Assembly (NCBI GenBank): GCA_050084515.1
Contig: CM114274.1
Location: 3,720,001 to 3,784,000, forward strand
DNA from: Blasia pusilla
Taxonomy: Eukaryota; Marchantiophyta; Marchantiopsida; Blasiales
Direction of reading: 5' to 3'
DNA: 64,000 nt
Below are positions 1 to 12,043 of the stretch, piece by piece (position 1 is the first letter of the stretch; the number at the start of each line of letters is the position of its first letter). Below the pieces are notes generated by a model. It made no database searches. It saw only the letters and a list, made by a program, of their open reading frames with translations, and had not been told where the DNA came from. Position numbers and translations under genes: made by a program.

Positions 1-879
1 CGACCTTTCCTAAAAGACGTGATACGGGAATCCAATATCATGGAAGAAAAGAAAATCCCACACCATTCTATGGATAGCAAGTATGGCCAACTTGTGCACA
101 AAGATACATCCTAGCATTGAAAGCATACCATAACGTGAGACCTTTTTCATTGAAAAGGTTGTGAGGCGCCCTATTAATATGAAGTCAATGCAAAAAGCAA
201 TGAAATGCCTCTTTTTGTTTGGGTGTGAGTATCATCACACCTTAAGGCAAAGAACCCATTTATCCCATATCCAGGAGACACACTTTTTGCATTCATCTCA
301 CTATCTTTTTCAATCCCATTCTTAAGATATATCCACTTTATTATAAAATAAACCTCAAAAGAGGACAAAGAAAGGTTATAACAACTCAAAAGAGCAGTAA
401 AAAAATGCATAAAAGAATGCAAAAAGAAAATGGAAAGAAGCCAACGCAAACACCGGCTCAACAAGCTACATGATTGATAGCCTAAAACAATTTGTTTAGA
501 ACACGAGTGGTTGGTCACACGTGAATGGATGACGAGGCGAGCGATCCCCCACCACCTCCGCATTACGTATCAATGCCAAGGCGTGTGCACGTTGTAAGGC
601 CACTGAGATGTATTGCCGAAATTAAGTAGTAACTACCGAGAGAGAAGGACTACGGGAAGGGGCAAGGTGATGATTCTCGAGGGAGTGGTGAGCACATGTT
701 TTCAGGAAAGTATCATAAGACATATGTAAATGACCGAATACTTCCACTGCAAAGGAATAAATCCATCAGTCGCATGTCTCACCGCATAACTTAACTCCTT
801 GATTCTTGCTGCAGCTTCGGCCGCCAAACCTTTGGTATGTGCAGCTCAACACACCAAGTCAGAACGTGTTGGATTACCA
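1..879. other. no gene recognised
   Basis: Moderately AT-rich sequence with no open frame I can assign. It lies downstream, in the minus-strand sense, of the reverse transcriptase fragment that follows. It may contain further decayed parts of that element, but I see no conserved motif that proves it. Confidence 0.4.
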
Positions 880-1430
880 ACCACCACATCACCTAGTGTC
901 CAGAATCCACCTCAAATGGGCACGAAAATGGGCAATTGCAAAGAAAGGGCCACCCATGGGATCACCTTGACGTGTGCCACAAGTCGATTGTAGAATACTA
1001 TATTCCCCAGAAGTAGCATGATGGGAATAGATAATGGGCGTATTATAGGCATAGAAGGAGCAAAAAAATGGAATGAGGCTCGCGAGTTGTCCTCTTGCAC
1101 AACGTAATTCCTCAAAGATGGCCACACGAGAAACTAAATCGAATGTGTTAGCCACATCGACTTGAATTGCTACCCAATTTGGATGAATATCAAGAGTGGA
1201 GCGAATCCCATGCACCACAACCTCACAACTTCCAGGAGTTGCCACTCCAAATTGATGAGGAAATAAGTGGACACTAAAGTGAGGAAAAAATTGCAAGCAT
1301 AGGGATCAACTAACCAAGCGGTATAAAACCTCTCCAAAAGCCAAAGGGCGTACACTTGAAGGAGGCTTATCCATAGCCAACAAACGACAAGCCCCTAAGA
1401 GCCTAGACATAGAGAATGGGAGTCATTTAA
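880..1430 (-). pseudogene. non-LTR retrotransposon reverse transcriptase fragment
   Basis: Minus-strand reading gives a stretch of non-LTR-type reverse transcriptase. Visible pieces, in order, are a PLAFGEVLYRLV-like block, FPHQFGVATPG, a VDVANTFDLVSR block (the first catalytic Asp region), and CGTRQGDPMGGPFF, the hallmark GxxQGDPxxGxLF block. The YADD-type active-site block that should follow is not readable, and stops occur on both sides. The same blocks appear in the larger element at 28.1-31.3 kb, so the two are related copies. This one is a 5'- and 3'-truncated relic with no coding capacity. Confidence 0.7.
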
Positions 1431-2704
1431 TTAATTAACATAATGATAATCCTATATGTGTAACTTCCATTCACGCCAACCCCACTCTTCCTCTTTTCCC
1501 AAAATACCTTTTTCCCTTATTTATTTATTTATTAGAAACCCATCTTCTTAAACTTTATTTTAATTTTCAAAGCAAAGGTATCCTAGTTTTGAAGGACTTG
1601 GATCTTTTGCAAAAGTGCAAGGGGTTTGGGGAATTTCCAAAAGGCACCACTGGGAAGACTTTGGAAGAAAACCTTTGAGGGGTTTTCTTGAGAGAAAGAG
1701 TTTCGAGAACAAAAGTTTCATTAGTGGGTCAAATATTTTTATGGGAAAACTTTTTACCCAAATTTTTTTCCCACCCATTTATGGGATCCAAGGATTTCCT
1801 CTTTTTATATATATATTTGAGATGAAAGAGGTTGTAGTTTTTGACATATTTCCTTCATACCTCAATAAAAATAAAATAGGTTGTATTGAAGACTACAATA
1901 TTAGGTAATTTTCCTCCAAAATCCAAGAAGTAGGCGGCTACGTTAATACAAAATGCATGATATTGTACAAGTGAGTTGAAAACCCATTAAAGTACTTTGA
2001 TGAATCTCATTTAGATTAAAAAAAAGAAGAAGAGCGAGAGACCTTTTGCATACTAGAAAGTTCAACCAAAGGTTTTCATGGGAGCGAAAGACCTTTTGCC
2101 TTTGGGAGTTTTCTTGGAACCTTCTTATAGGTTCTTGACTTGTCAAAGAACTGATATGCAAATTGCGTCGACATGGATGCATAAATCACCTTCTAGAGGC
2201 CTTGGGGGACTAGTCACTAGAGAGGGGTATACGCTGCAGGGATGCTTGGGTATATCCTTTTGAGCCTTCCAAGCATAGGCTAGGGTATGGTCGATATGCA
2301 TTAGACCTGGATTCTCGCACGTTGAGGTGGGTTTGGATCGACTGTCATTTAGTGTAGTCAAAGAATGATGTGTTTTCCCATCTGATTTTCATTGTGGAAA
2401 GATTCAAGTTATTTTTATTTGATTTCATTTGTAGTGTTTATGCCAATTGGTTCAATTTGGACAAATTCATACGGTGTTAAATCTAATTGTGTGTCACGAG
2501 ATTTAATATGTTTTGTAATATTCTCATGTGATAAGGTTCAGGGGCTTGGATAAGATTATATTCAAGTTGATTTATGATTATAAACTTAAAAATTTGTATG
2601 TCTTCAACTAAGGCAACCTTAAAATCATTATAATTATACCTCTTTATATATATATATATATGAAAGTGTCAACTATATTGACTTGCAAAACCCGCAAGAA
2701 AAAA
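1431..2704. other. no gene recognised; AT-rich intergenic DNA
   Basis: No conserved protein motif or paired repeat was recognised. A short TA run lies near 2647-2662, just before the Helitron array. Short open frames here have no recognisable composition. Confidence 0.4.
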
Positions 2705-3342
2705 TCTATATTATTATGGGAGAATGCCTTCTTGATTTGCAAACACCTCTTTGCTTGACACGTGGCAATTGGGGCAGCAAGAAAATGTGTCATATGCTAC
2801 GAGCAGCAAGAAAAAACTTTGAATTTATGTGGGGCATAATTAATCTCTTCCCTTTGCGGGCTATACACTAGCTCTTCAAACACTTTTTTATTTCCCGTGC
2901 ATCGCACAGACACCTTATCTCTATTATTATGGGAGAGTTCCTTCTTGATTTGCAACACCTCTCTGCTTAACACGTGGCAATTGGGCAGCGAGAAAATGTT
3001 TCACATACTATGGGCAACAAGAAAAAATTTGAATTTAAATGCAACATCATTAATCTCTTCCCTTCATGGGCTGTACACTAACTCTTCAAACACTTTTTTA
3101 TTTTCTGTGCATCGCACAGAAACTTTATCTCTATTGTTATGGGAGAGTGCCTTCTTGATTTGCAAACACCTCTCTGCTTAACACGTGGCAATTGGGCAGC
3201 GAGAAAATGTTTCACATACTATGGGCAACAAGAAAAAAATTTGAATTTAAATGCAACATCATTAATCTCTTCCCTTCATGGGCTGTACACTAACTCTTCA
3301 AACACTCTTTTTTTCTCGTGCATCGCACGGGCACCTTACTAG
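2705..3342 (+). mobile_element. three tandem copies of a short non-autonomous Helitron
   Basis: Three head-to-tail units of about 210 bp (periods 213 and 210 measured at the shared ATGGG). Each begins TCTATATTATTATGGG or TCTCTATTRTTATGGG, resembling the plant Helitron 5' end. Each ends with the palindrome GTGCATCGCAC. Only the last unit has the complete Helitron-type 3' terminus: hairpin CGTGC-atc-GCACG, then GGGCACCTTA, then CTAG at 3339-3342. The array sits between an A (2704) and a T (3343), as expected for Helitron insertion into AT. At the two internal junctions the CTAG is missing and the next TCTCTATT follows CTTTA or CCTTA directly. No Rep/helicase is encoded, so it is non-autonomous. 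Confidence 0.72.
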
Positions 3343-4079
3343 TTATTTATTAAAAATGCATCCCTACCATGTATTCATCCTACATTACAATATTGTAATA
3401 CACCAACCATCTTGTTAAACATAACACTTATAAGATTTTGGGGAAGTTTATGAGTGTAATCAAGTAAAAGATTTAGGTTCAAAAGTTCGTACATACATAA
3501 TGATTCCCTAAGAAATTATGTGGATAGAAGAACACACATTTTATGCCTCAATGAATTCCATCCAGTAATATATCGATGGAATGAGGCCTCCAAGATATGG
3601 GAAAAACTTGTAAACATATATTTAAAATACTAGAACTAGTGTGGAGTGCATGTTTTGCTTAATGCAAAAATAAGAATAGCTACAATTTTCCTCCGTAAAG
3701 AGCCAAAATAATAAATTTTTTCTTTGCTATACCAATGAATGGTGATCTTTGGCCCATTTACGTTATATCACACCAATACCTATGCCTATGTGCTTCACTA
3801 AAATTGAACCATGTTGGATTCTCAACATCCACTTCTCTCAACACCGTCTATCTAATCGATCCCCTTATATGAGGAGAAACCTAGATTGATGGTTTTGTCT
3901 TTGATGTCGAAGGAGTCATAGTAATATGACGTAGGTGGTTTCTCGAGTAGCATTACTAGGATTATCTAACCCTATATTGCATCAAGGTGCAGGGAATTTT
4001 CACTAGTTTCCCGAGTAGTGAAATATTTAGGAGCCGCAGTGGTAGCGCATTCTCGTTGTCGAGTTATCTCCATGTACCG
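3343..4079. other. no gene recognised
   Basis: AT-rich DNA between the Helitron array and the broken 3' edge of gypsy element A. The minus strand just left of about 4080 no longer follows the pol sequence seen in elements B and C. This is therefore either a deletion junction or unrelated DNA. Confidence 0.4.
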
Positions 4080-4990
4080 TCGATAGAGTTTCGGAAATCC
4101 CATGAATGCACAAACTCGACTCACATCTCTAGGGCGTGGATTGCGTGAAATAGCCTATACCTTTGTCTGCTGCACACCAAGGCCCCTTGGGTATATCGTA
4201 TGACTGAGGTACTCAATCTGGTCATAGAAAAACCTGCACTTGCCTGGATGTAGCTTCAGCCCATGTAACTGCTATCGTCAAAATATCTCCTCTAGATGTT
4301 GCTCATGCTCCTCAACGATGGCGCTAAAGACTACGATGTTACCGATATAACACCTAGCAAAATCCAGACCTGCCAAGATCCTATCCATGACCCTTTAAAA
4401 CTCAGCCGGGGCGTTCTTTAACACAAATGGTAAGAACTGCCACTGATACAAGCAATCCTTCCCGTGAGGATCGATGCCCCAAAATTCCGTCTTCTGCCTG
4501 TCCTCCAATCTGATAGGCAGTTGATGGAATCCGGCTGGAAGATCTAACAAATTGAAGACCTTTGCATGCCCAATAACATCAAAGATCTCCTCAAGGGTGG
4601 GCATGGCATACCTATCGGACTTTGTTTGCCGATTGATAGGTCGTTAATCTCCGCATATCTGCCTATCTGTCCAGTTGCCATGCACATCCTTCTTGGCGGG
4701 CATGATAGTGGCAGATGCATACTCTCCATGCAACATATCCACTAGTCCTGCTCCAACCAACTCTCGGCTCCTACTCTGAATCAGAGCCCCCTCTCCATAT
4801 CACTATACCTATAGGATCGTCGAAAGATCGGCGTGTCACTCGACAACTTAATGCGGATCCCTGGACCCTTCACCGTACCCAAATCATGCATGCTAAATGC
4901 AAAACAACTCCTATAATTCCTAAGGAACTGGTGTATCCGGCGCCGCTCTCCTCCTGTCAACTTAGGGCCTATATCTAACTCCCAAGTCTC
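4080..4990 (-). pseudogene. gypsy reverse transcriptase, partial (element A)
   Basis: Reads MPTLEEIFDVIGHAKVF, then GFHQLPIRLEDRQKTEFWG and FLPFVLKNAPAEF, the fingers/palm blocks of Ty3/gypsy reverse transcriptase, from about 4604 leftwards. The region of the active-site tetrad (about 4330-4350) and the connection domain continue, with changes, to about 4080, where similarity ends. In this copy the usual LRAGYHQ block has become LPAGFHQ. The frame is interrupted by stops just after APAEF. It lies immediately downstream of the methyltransferase in the pol order. Confidence 0.75.
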
Positions 4991-5331
4991 CATTGTGAAC
5001 ACGGTAGGACTCTCCGGCGCAGGTGTTGGTAGTTGCTATGGTGCAACCCCGTCTCGGACAGCAAAACTTGACTGCTCCCCTACAGCCAACTGCAAACTCT
5101 GATCTCCCCATGCACTACCCGGATCCACGCTTGATGCTCTGGCTATCATCACCCGGCGTACCTGCAAAATATTCCAAGAAGTCCAAGGGTGTCTCTCCCA
5201 ATCATCGTTGGTGTGTCGATCTCCTTGTATCTCACCCCCAACCACTACCTCAACCATCTCGGTAGTCATGGGGCTCACTAACGCAACAACTCTGATCTGT
5301 CGCATCCTCAAACGATGCTGCTCAGCCATTC

Positions 5332-6345
5332 CTAAGTTGAAAATCCAGTCAAGCAGTTCAGATCCATCGCCTGATCCAAGATATGACCTCGCGGTGCCTC
5401 AGAGAGTGATGATATTGCCGTCACTCTTGTGGGAACTCCCATCGCTTGCTCTCGCTCATCGGCATTGAGCTCCACCAACCATTGTACCTGATCATCCCAA
5501 ACCAAGCCAGGTCCGGCCTCCTTGAATGCATAGGAAGCGAGAAAACTCACCAATGTGGGAAAGGCTGCTCGTGGCATACCAATCCTGCTGACCACACTCA
5601 ATGGCGGTCGGTCATCGTGCCTCACTCCCTGTGATCGACGACCTGGATCCATTATAGGATCCACCAAAAAATCAGAGCCGCGCTCCACTCTTGCATATGC
5701 CCTCCGCAAAACCTTATATGGTACCAAGTTGGTCCACCAATGATGCAGTCGATGTGCTCATGAACCTACACTTGCCGCATCCAACAACACTGCTAGGCTG
5801 ATCTATGCGGGTACTTGATGTGCACTCATCATCACACAGGACCTTGAATCGCCCAAAATCGGCACATTCTCCATAATGTATTCTGGAGAACGAGGTTGAT
5901 GCTCTTGCAAGTATTGCAAGATCCGCATCATCTCCCAAAATAACCGAGATCGAGTGTCAGCTAACCCGCTACCTCATCCAACACTCGATTGGCCTTGACA
6001 TGGCCAACCAGCAATGACCAAATCTATGGTCCCTACCCGCTCCAAGTCCTGCGCCCCCAACAATGAAATGTCCCTTGGTAGGGAACTTTGGTATCCCTGG
6101 ACCAAGCCCTGGACAACGGATGCAAACAACAAGGCGGGAAATTGGAGGCGTAAGTGTGCCACATGGTTAAGTGAACCGTGCCTCGCAACATCATCAATCT
6201 CCACGTATAGTTACTGCTGCACGCGCACTCCAGCCTTCAAAACACCAGCTAAACCAATGTTGATCCCTCCAAAGAGATCCAACACACGAATACCCTCCTC
6301 TAGGATGCACCACACAATTGCGTGGTGTCCAAAGGGGTCATAGCA
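5332..6345 (-). pseudogene. retrotransposon-encoded C5-cytosine DNA methyltransferase domain (element A)
   Basis: A cytosine methyltransferase catalytic domain sits between protease and reverse transcriptase. The order of motifs, read on the minus strand, is: motif I (VLDLFGGIN, S-adenosylmethionine loop); motif IV GWPCQGQS with the nucleophile Cys (PCQ codons at 5995-6003); motif VI MENVP (about 5870-5890); a motif VIII-like HRPRLWWTNL; motif IX-like NADEREQAMG followed by a proline; and a terminal motif X-like ILDQAMDLN. The C-terminal part (5332-5727) is one open frame. The whole is about 335 codons but is split by stops and at least one frame change. These enzymes transfer methyl from S-adenosylmethionine to cytosine C5. 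Activity of this copy is unlikely. Confidence 0.8.
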
Positions 6346-6379
6346 GCACTCCTGGCTACCTAGGGTTCCTTTGATCCAT

Positions 6380-7240
6380 CACACTCTAGTGCAAACATCT
6401 CGCTCCAGGCGGTCTGCACATGCTTAGTGGCTAAGCCTCGAAGCTCCTCAAGCGAGCCCCAAAGCGGCACCTCTCCTCCACGGACTCATGCGGCTACCAT
6501 GACACGCCTCTCCATAGAAATGTGAGGAACGGGAGTATCCTCTACATGGACATGTCCCTCAATCAAATCACTAGACCAAGTGATGGTGGTGCTAAATGCT
6601 GCTAAGGTCGCCATCTCTCCTCGCCGTCGCTCAATCACTCCACCGATGAATCAAATGGGTAAAGGCGCCCATCATCTGACTGCCATCCTGGTCTATAGAA
6701 CACTGACTCCTCCCAGTAATCTAGGAAAAAACCCCAACGGGTACAATACTACTCCACCAACCGAGACGTCGTAGGACTTTGTAGCGGTCACTATCGCCTT
6801 GGCTCGCACCACAGACTCATCTGTAGAATGTCCCAGGCGAATCCTCACCATGACCTCCTATCGGGTGATATTTTATGTGGAACTTGCTCCACCCAAGGAT
6901 GTCTGTATCCGGAATGGACAACGCTCCACATCGGCTCTCGTCAAGCCCAATCCTCTGAATGCCGCTTCCCCCAACATCAGGGGTTGCGCTCATGAATCCA
7001 ACAAGACGCACTGCGGTCTAAAAACTCTACCTCCTAGACTCACAAACTTGAAGACCTCTCCTCGCTTATCCAGAAATACAACATCTGGAGAAGTCATGGC
7101 ACACTCTATCGAAGATCAAGCAGGCATCTCTGCCATCCTAGCAGCGGCAGCCTGCCATGAATCTAATGTGGACGGACCGAGCATAGGCTCCAAGGGTAGG
7201 TCCGTCACCTCCTCTCCAATCACCCTTGAGTGTGACGCAT
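6380..7240 (-). pseudogene. protease and protease-methyltransferase linker (element A)
   Basis: Homologous to the protease region of elements B and C. The tract after the Asp-protease motif (LMLGKASFRGLGLTRADVE in the relatives) is recognisable but frameshifted here. It is followed by a linker whose relatives contain YDVLVGEAVLY and MGFSLDYGEESASY. The linker is conserved in all three copies and ends just before methyltransferase motif I. I do not recognise a separate function for it. Several stops interrupt the frame. Confidence 0.55.
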
Positions 7241-7697
7241 GAGTACCAACTCCACGTTCACATAGTGTAGCGGCCAGGCGGGCGTATGTCCCAACGTCAT
7301 AACATCGAAAGCAGAAAATAAAGAAGCGCAGTACACAATAATGGCCGCCCCCAACAACGTGCTCGACACATGCTCCTCCTGAGCATCAACAATAGGAGTC
7401 GTTGCACTTGCTTCTCCCATCGCCCTCCATGCCTGACACCAACAATATCACAAACTCTCCGGGAACTTTGATTGGGATCCATCGATGGAATCCTCATCAC
7501 CTCGGACAACGTGAAAGAGTGAGGAACCCTGGTCTGTTTCTTGGCTTCCCCTCATTGTGGATCCAACTCCGTGGCGGCTCGACGTGTAACAACAACGGCG
7601 GCCTCCATCTGGGCAACCCTGCACATCCAACCAAGATCCTCCATATCTCTAGCTGCTCCATAAGATGTGGATGCCATGGTTCTGACATTGGGTAACC

Positions 7698-9200
7698 TCA
7701 ATGCCATAGCGGAAATCTGCTGATGTAGCTGTTGTATTTGAACAGCCATCCCAGCCTCACGCGCGGCGTCTCCCTCCACGCATCTAGGTGAACTCTACCC
7801 CCTCCACGGGCAACTCCACCACCCCCTTGGGCAACTTGAGGCCCTCGTCCCCCAACGCGATCACCTGGTGCACAACCTCTAGGCCCACTCGCACCGGCTA
7901 CTCGCTCTCGTGCCCTCTCTGACCCTCGCTCCGAACGTAACTCACGGTGTAAGCTGAAACATCTAGCGCGTATGTGACCGTACCTCTGACAATAGTCACA
8001 CTGATAACCTCCTGGTGCAGCACCATCTCCTCCTCCATGCTGAGGCACGCATCCATGGTCCTCACAGGTGCAATCACGCTGGTGATGTGCTCCACCACAT
8101 GCCCAACAAATAATACCTGGCGGTTGTTGCTGCTTCTGCACCGCATATGATGGCGTGGGTCTTTGTGGCACAGGATCTTAATAACCTCCATGTGCTTGTG
8201 GTGCCACAATCCTCTCTCAAAATCCACGTTGCTGCACTGGTGGTGCAAGTACTCGTGGCTCCTCTCGTCCAGAAGTTATGGTGGCTACGCTCTCCTCCAC
8301 CATGTTGCGCTCAATGATCTCGGCGGTCCTAAAAACATCTCTCAACGTGGGTGAGATGTTCATAAGAAGCACCCCTCCCGCACTCGTGTCCGCAGGGTTT
8401 GGTCCAACATCGCGTAGCATGATTGGATAGCCTAAGCCTCTATCACCCCTTGGGTGACATTAATCAACCAGCGCAAGCAAGTGTAGGCCTCACGCAAACT
8501 CTCACCTGAGCGCCTCTAGAAGTCGTGGATGCCCCACAAATTCTCCGTCCATACCTCCTGGTAGCTCGTCCGCAACTTAGCAAAGAATTCAACCACAGGG
8601 TTGAACCTAGGACGAGCTCAAATGGACGGTGCAACTGCTCTAGTGCAAGTTACCCCTCCTAAAACATCATTGGCAGAAGAGGCCTCTCTGGACTCATCCT
8701 CCTCGTTTGGAAATGGCTCTGTCCATGACACATAATGTGGCTCATAGTAGAGTCGCCATGCCTCAATCTCTTGGGCATATTGGTGGGAGAACTCATGGTA
8801 ATCGTCCATGGGCGCCCCCTCTAAATGCTGGAACATGCCGTTCCATGCTATAAACGGGTTGAACTCTCTAGAGTTCCTAGCTTGCTGTGAGTCACACCAA
8901 CTCCTAAACTCCGCAATAAACTCGTGTAATTGTATAGTGCCTATAGCACCCAAAAACCTACGCGGTCCTCTACCCCGATCGTCCATCTGGTACTCCCAAC
9001 TAGTAGGACCACTCAATGTGTGCGCTGATGCACCAACAACCTCCTCTACACTCTCCCCCTCATCTGAAGAGGACCCAAAAGGAGATCGAGGTGGTCTCTC
9101 ATATGGAGACCCTCGAAACTTGCACCACTCCGGGTAAAACCTCTAGAGCTACTCTTTGGTCCACCATCTCGCCTCTCAAAGTCCTGAAAGGGCGCCGTGA
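7698..9200 (-). pseudogene. gypsy gag with two zinc knuckles (element A)
   Basis: Gag, the capsid/nucleocapsid precursor that packages element RNA. The 5' part (9016 to 8618) reads MSGPTSWEYQMDDRGRGPR and FIAEFRSWCDSQ, then HLEGAPMDDYHEF and YVSWTEPFPNEEDES, and resembles plant retrotransposon gag. A later frame (8171 to 7698) holds two CCHC knuckles: CWACGGAHHQRDC (about 8108-8070, CX2CX4HX3C, one residue short of canonical) and CDYCQRYGHIRARC (8000-7959, canonical CX2CX4HX4C). An arginine/glycine-rich tail follows. The two parts are out of frame in this copy. The true start is uncertain; an upstream in-frame portion reaches about 9200. Confidence 0.72.
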
Positions 9201-10199
9201 TGACCCTCGTGCTCCTCTCACGCGATCACTCTCAACCTCGCGTGTAATCACTCAATCTAACATGCGGCACTCAATCTACACCTTCTCACTGAGACATGTG
9301 CTGTGCGGCAACAAGCGGCGTGGTGTGGCAAATTGGCTACTGTCCTATCATCTTATCGACATGACATACTCTACTCTCGACATCCCACATGACATACTCT
9401 ACTCTGGACTTCCCACATAGGTCTATGTCCCCTGAATCCATACATCAATGATGCTCTCAGCATCTGTAAGAAACCCAATATCCCCTAATAGCTACCCAAT
9501 ACCTGGAAATTCCCTCACACGTGTAGGGCAAAAGACCATAATGGGTAACCTCAACAAATGTCGATGTCGCTCCTCAGCAACTCCAAATCTCGACCCCAAC
9601 TTGGTCATGAAGACAAACTCCTCCAAGCAGCAAGTTGTACTCCTTTGGTACTGACTATGCTCCAAAATCTCCTCGATGTGCAATGCGGGTCCACTGGTAC
9701 GGTGCGGCACTAGCAACACGGAACGGCTGTAAACGGCACCTCACTCGAGAATGGGATGCAACACTCAACGGCATACCCTCACACCAAAACACAATCTGCT
9801 CCCCAGTGATGGTGCGGCTCCACGATCGAGACGGTGTGGTACGGCCACAAGCGGCACGGCGGCGCGTTGCGGCTACGCGCGTCACAGCACGATACTCGGT
9901 CGTCGTCGATCAATTACCAATCTCAAAACATGAGAAAGCAAAAAAGAAACTACGATCCCATCAATCCACAAAAATCACTTGTCATCGCTGAGTGACCAGT
10001 CCCTAGTGGGTAGGTGTGTCAAGGACGGCGCAAATAAAAATCAGCGGCCCCGGGTCCCACCGTCCAATTGCCAACGGAGTAGCAAACGGCAACCGACGGA
10101 TGGAGGGACGTCGATAGGCGGACGTAGTAGCGTGCGGCCGTGGCAGTGCGGGGAACTGCGTCTGACTAGGAGGTAGGCCCGGCGATCGCGATAGGGTGC

Positions 10200-10325
10200 G
10201 GGAAAGGCACGACCCAAATGGGAACACGGGGATCGGCGAGTCCAGCCAGTCCAAAGCGCGACTACTCCGGCACCAGGTCTGGAAGCCATCGAGGGACCAG
10301 TCGCGGCGGTAGGCAAGGTCACAAC
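10200..10325. repeat. 126-bp direct repeat, copy 1, in leader of element A
   Basis: First copy of a GC-rich 126-bp segment, repeated at 10479-10604 (offset 279) with a single visible mismatch (ccagcc versus ccaacc). The surrounding block, about 9960-10780, is GC-rich and has no counterpart in the leaders of elements B and C, so it looks like an insertion or replacement in this copy. Confidence 0.85.
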
Positions 10326-10478
10326 CAACGCCGTGCGACAGTCTTCGGAGGTGGGTGCAACGGACTAGGCACGTCTGGTGCGGCGGTACAGCAGGCTGGT
10401 AGGACGCGACATGACCCTTTCGACCAGCGGAACGCGCGGGTCCTAGCAGACATCCCGTGGCATATCGGGGGCACGGCC

Positions 10479-10604
10479 GGGAAAGGCACGACCCAAATGG
10501 GAACACGGGGATCGGCGAGTCCAACCAGTCCAAAGCGCGACTACTCCGGCACCAGGTCTGGAAGCCATCGAGGGACCAGTCGCGGCGGTAGGCAAGGTCA
10601 CAAC
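10479..10604. repeat. 126-bp direct repeat, copy 2, in leader of element A
   Basis: Second copy of the segment at 10200-10325, nearly identical. The near identity implies a recent duplication relative to the decay of the surrounding element. Confidence 0.85.
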
Positions 10605-11529
10605 ACGGCGTGTGGCGTAGGCGACGGCAACCGGCGGTAGCGGGGGTCGGAACTGAGTCGGCGGAGGGAGCGTTGGGTGCGGCGGGCCCGAACACTGCGG
10701 TGATTCATGTGCGGTTGCGTGGTACAATCAACCTGCGCCGTGAATAAAACGTGGTAGGGCGGACGTCGCCAACCCCACTTTTGGACTTCTTATTACAATA
10801 ACCCCCTAAAAATTCCGGATCTACCTTCTAAATCTTCCCACTAATTCCACAATTGATGGATCAACTTCCCGAAGAAAATTTTTTCACTCAACTTCACTTG
10901 AAATAAAGATTTTTCACGTGCTAGCCCTCCAGAAATAAATATCCTTTTACTTTTCTACCCCAAGTAGGAGTTACCACCAATTTTTTTAAAAAAATTCACT
11001 GACATGGAACGATGGCTATGGCAGCTCCATAAGAATGGTCACAACTTTGGACTCCAACCTCAAAATTTCACACCGTTTCTTCAAAAACGTACATAGCTTT
11101 CCGATGTACGAACTCATCAAACAGGTTTCTCCATTTGACCTTCCACCAAAATCTGATGGGGATTGTCGTGCAGCCCAACGTCTCTTTCGACTATCCAAAA
11201 TTTGGCTGCGCTTCCGCGCTGATTACTCCCAACAAAAACTTCAAACCTGTAAACACACAAACCAGCAAGCTACACAGTGCTCTAAAGAGTACTGGCATGG
11301 GGCAACCCGCCCCCATACTCAATCTCTATAAAAAATTGGGTTGTCCTTCCGCGCGCCACTCTTCCACACAAAAAATCGACAACCGCAAAGCACAACCAGA
11401 GCCTCCCTTGCTTCGGTGAGCACTCCCATGAGCCGCTGAATGGGGAATACGGTCCCCAACCTGCAACACTAGCGAGTCATCAGCAAGCTCCTCCATTGAA
11501 GCTCTCTCACTCTCTCATTCTCTTTTTGT

Positions 11530-12043
11530 AAATCAAGTAGATCTCACATCACATCTCTCACACCAAACTCTCCATGGTGTGCACTCTCTCTCATGTCAAA
11601 CCAAATCCACTCTCCTAATATGAGACTTGGGTTAAACACACAAGGCAATTAAGGAGGATCATAAATCCTCCGCCTCATGCCAAGAGGTTCAACAAAGAGA
11701 GAATGAACTCTCAAGCTCTCTCTCTTGGAGGTATATCCCCTTCCCTCTCCCAAGCTCTCTCCTTGGTAACCTATGCTCGCAGGTCACCTCCTCGGCTCTT
11801 AACCTTATGTAGCGGGTCAAGGGCCACTTCCCAAAGTGGAAAGTAAACTATACTTCAAATGGAAACTTACTTGAAATAGTAAGCTTTTCTATATGGCTCC
11901 AAATGAGCCGAAATGAAGGGAAAACCTGCTCTCTTAGGTTACCCGAGGCCTCAGCAGGTCATCCTCGACCTCTTGAGGTTGTCCTCCAGTATCTTCAAAG
12001 ACACTCTAAAAGATCTCGCCGATCTATCTTAAAAGTCGTGACA
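11530..12043 (-). repeat. terminal repeat A1 (5' end of element A)
   Basis: About 514 bp matching the A repeats of elements B and C. On the minus strand it starts TGTCACG (12043) and runs to an inner edge near a GTAAATCAAG tract. It is then followed by a leader starting CAAAAAGAGAATG (minus strand), as in the other copies. No repeat B follows it, and no TGG-starting tRNA-primer site is evident beside it. Confidence 0.75.

Larger units (their letters stand above)
4080..12043 (-). mobile_element. gypsy element A (methyltransferase family), 3'-truncated
   Basis: Minus-strand Ty3/gypsy copy reading right to left: terminal repeat A1 (about 11530-12043), long leader, gag, protease, cytosine methyltransferase, and the first part of reverse transcriptase. 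Homology to elements B and C stops around 4080, inside the end of reverse transcriptase. RNase H, integrase, PHD finger and the 3' repeats are absent, so no target duplication can be checked; the base next to A1 is 12044. Several frames are broken. Its leader carries a GC-rich block with a duplicated segment that B and C lack. Confidence 0.82.

Noticed and set aside
10003-10695. 230-codon minus-strand open frame with a repeated peptide
   Set aside because: It lies in the GC-rich leader block of element A and the repeat comes from the 126-bp duplication. Both strands are open there, as expected in GC-rich DNA.
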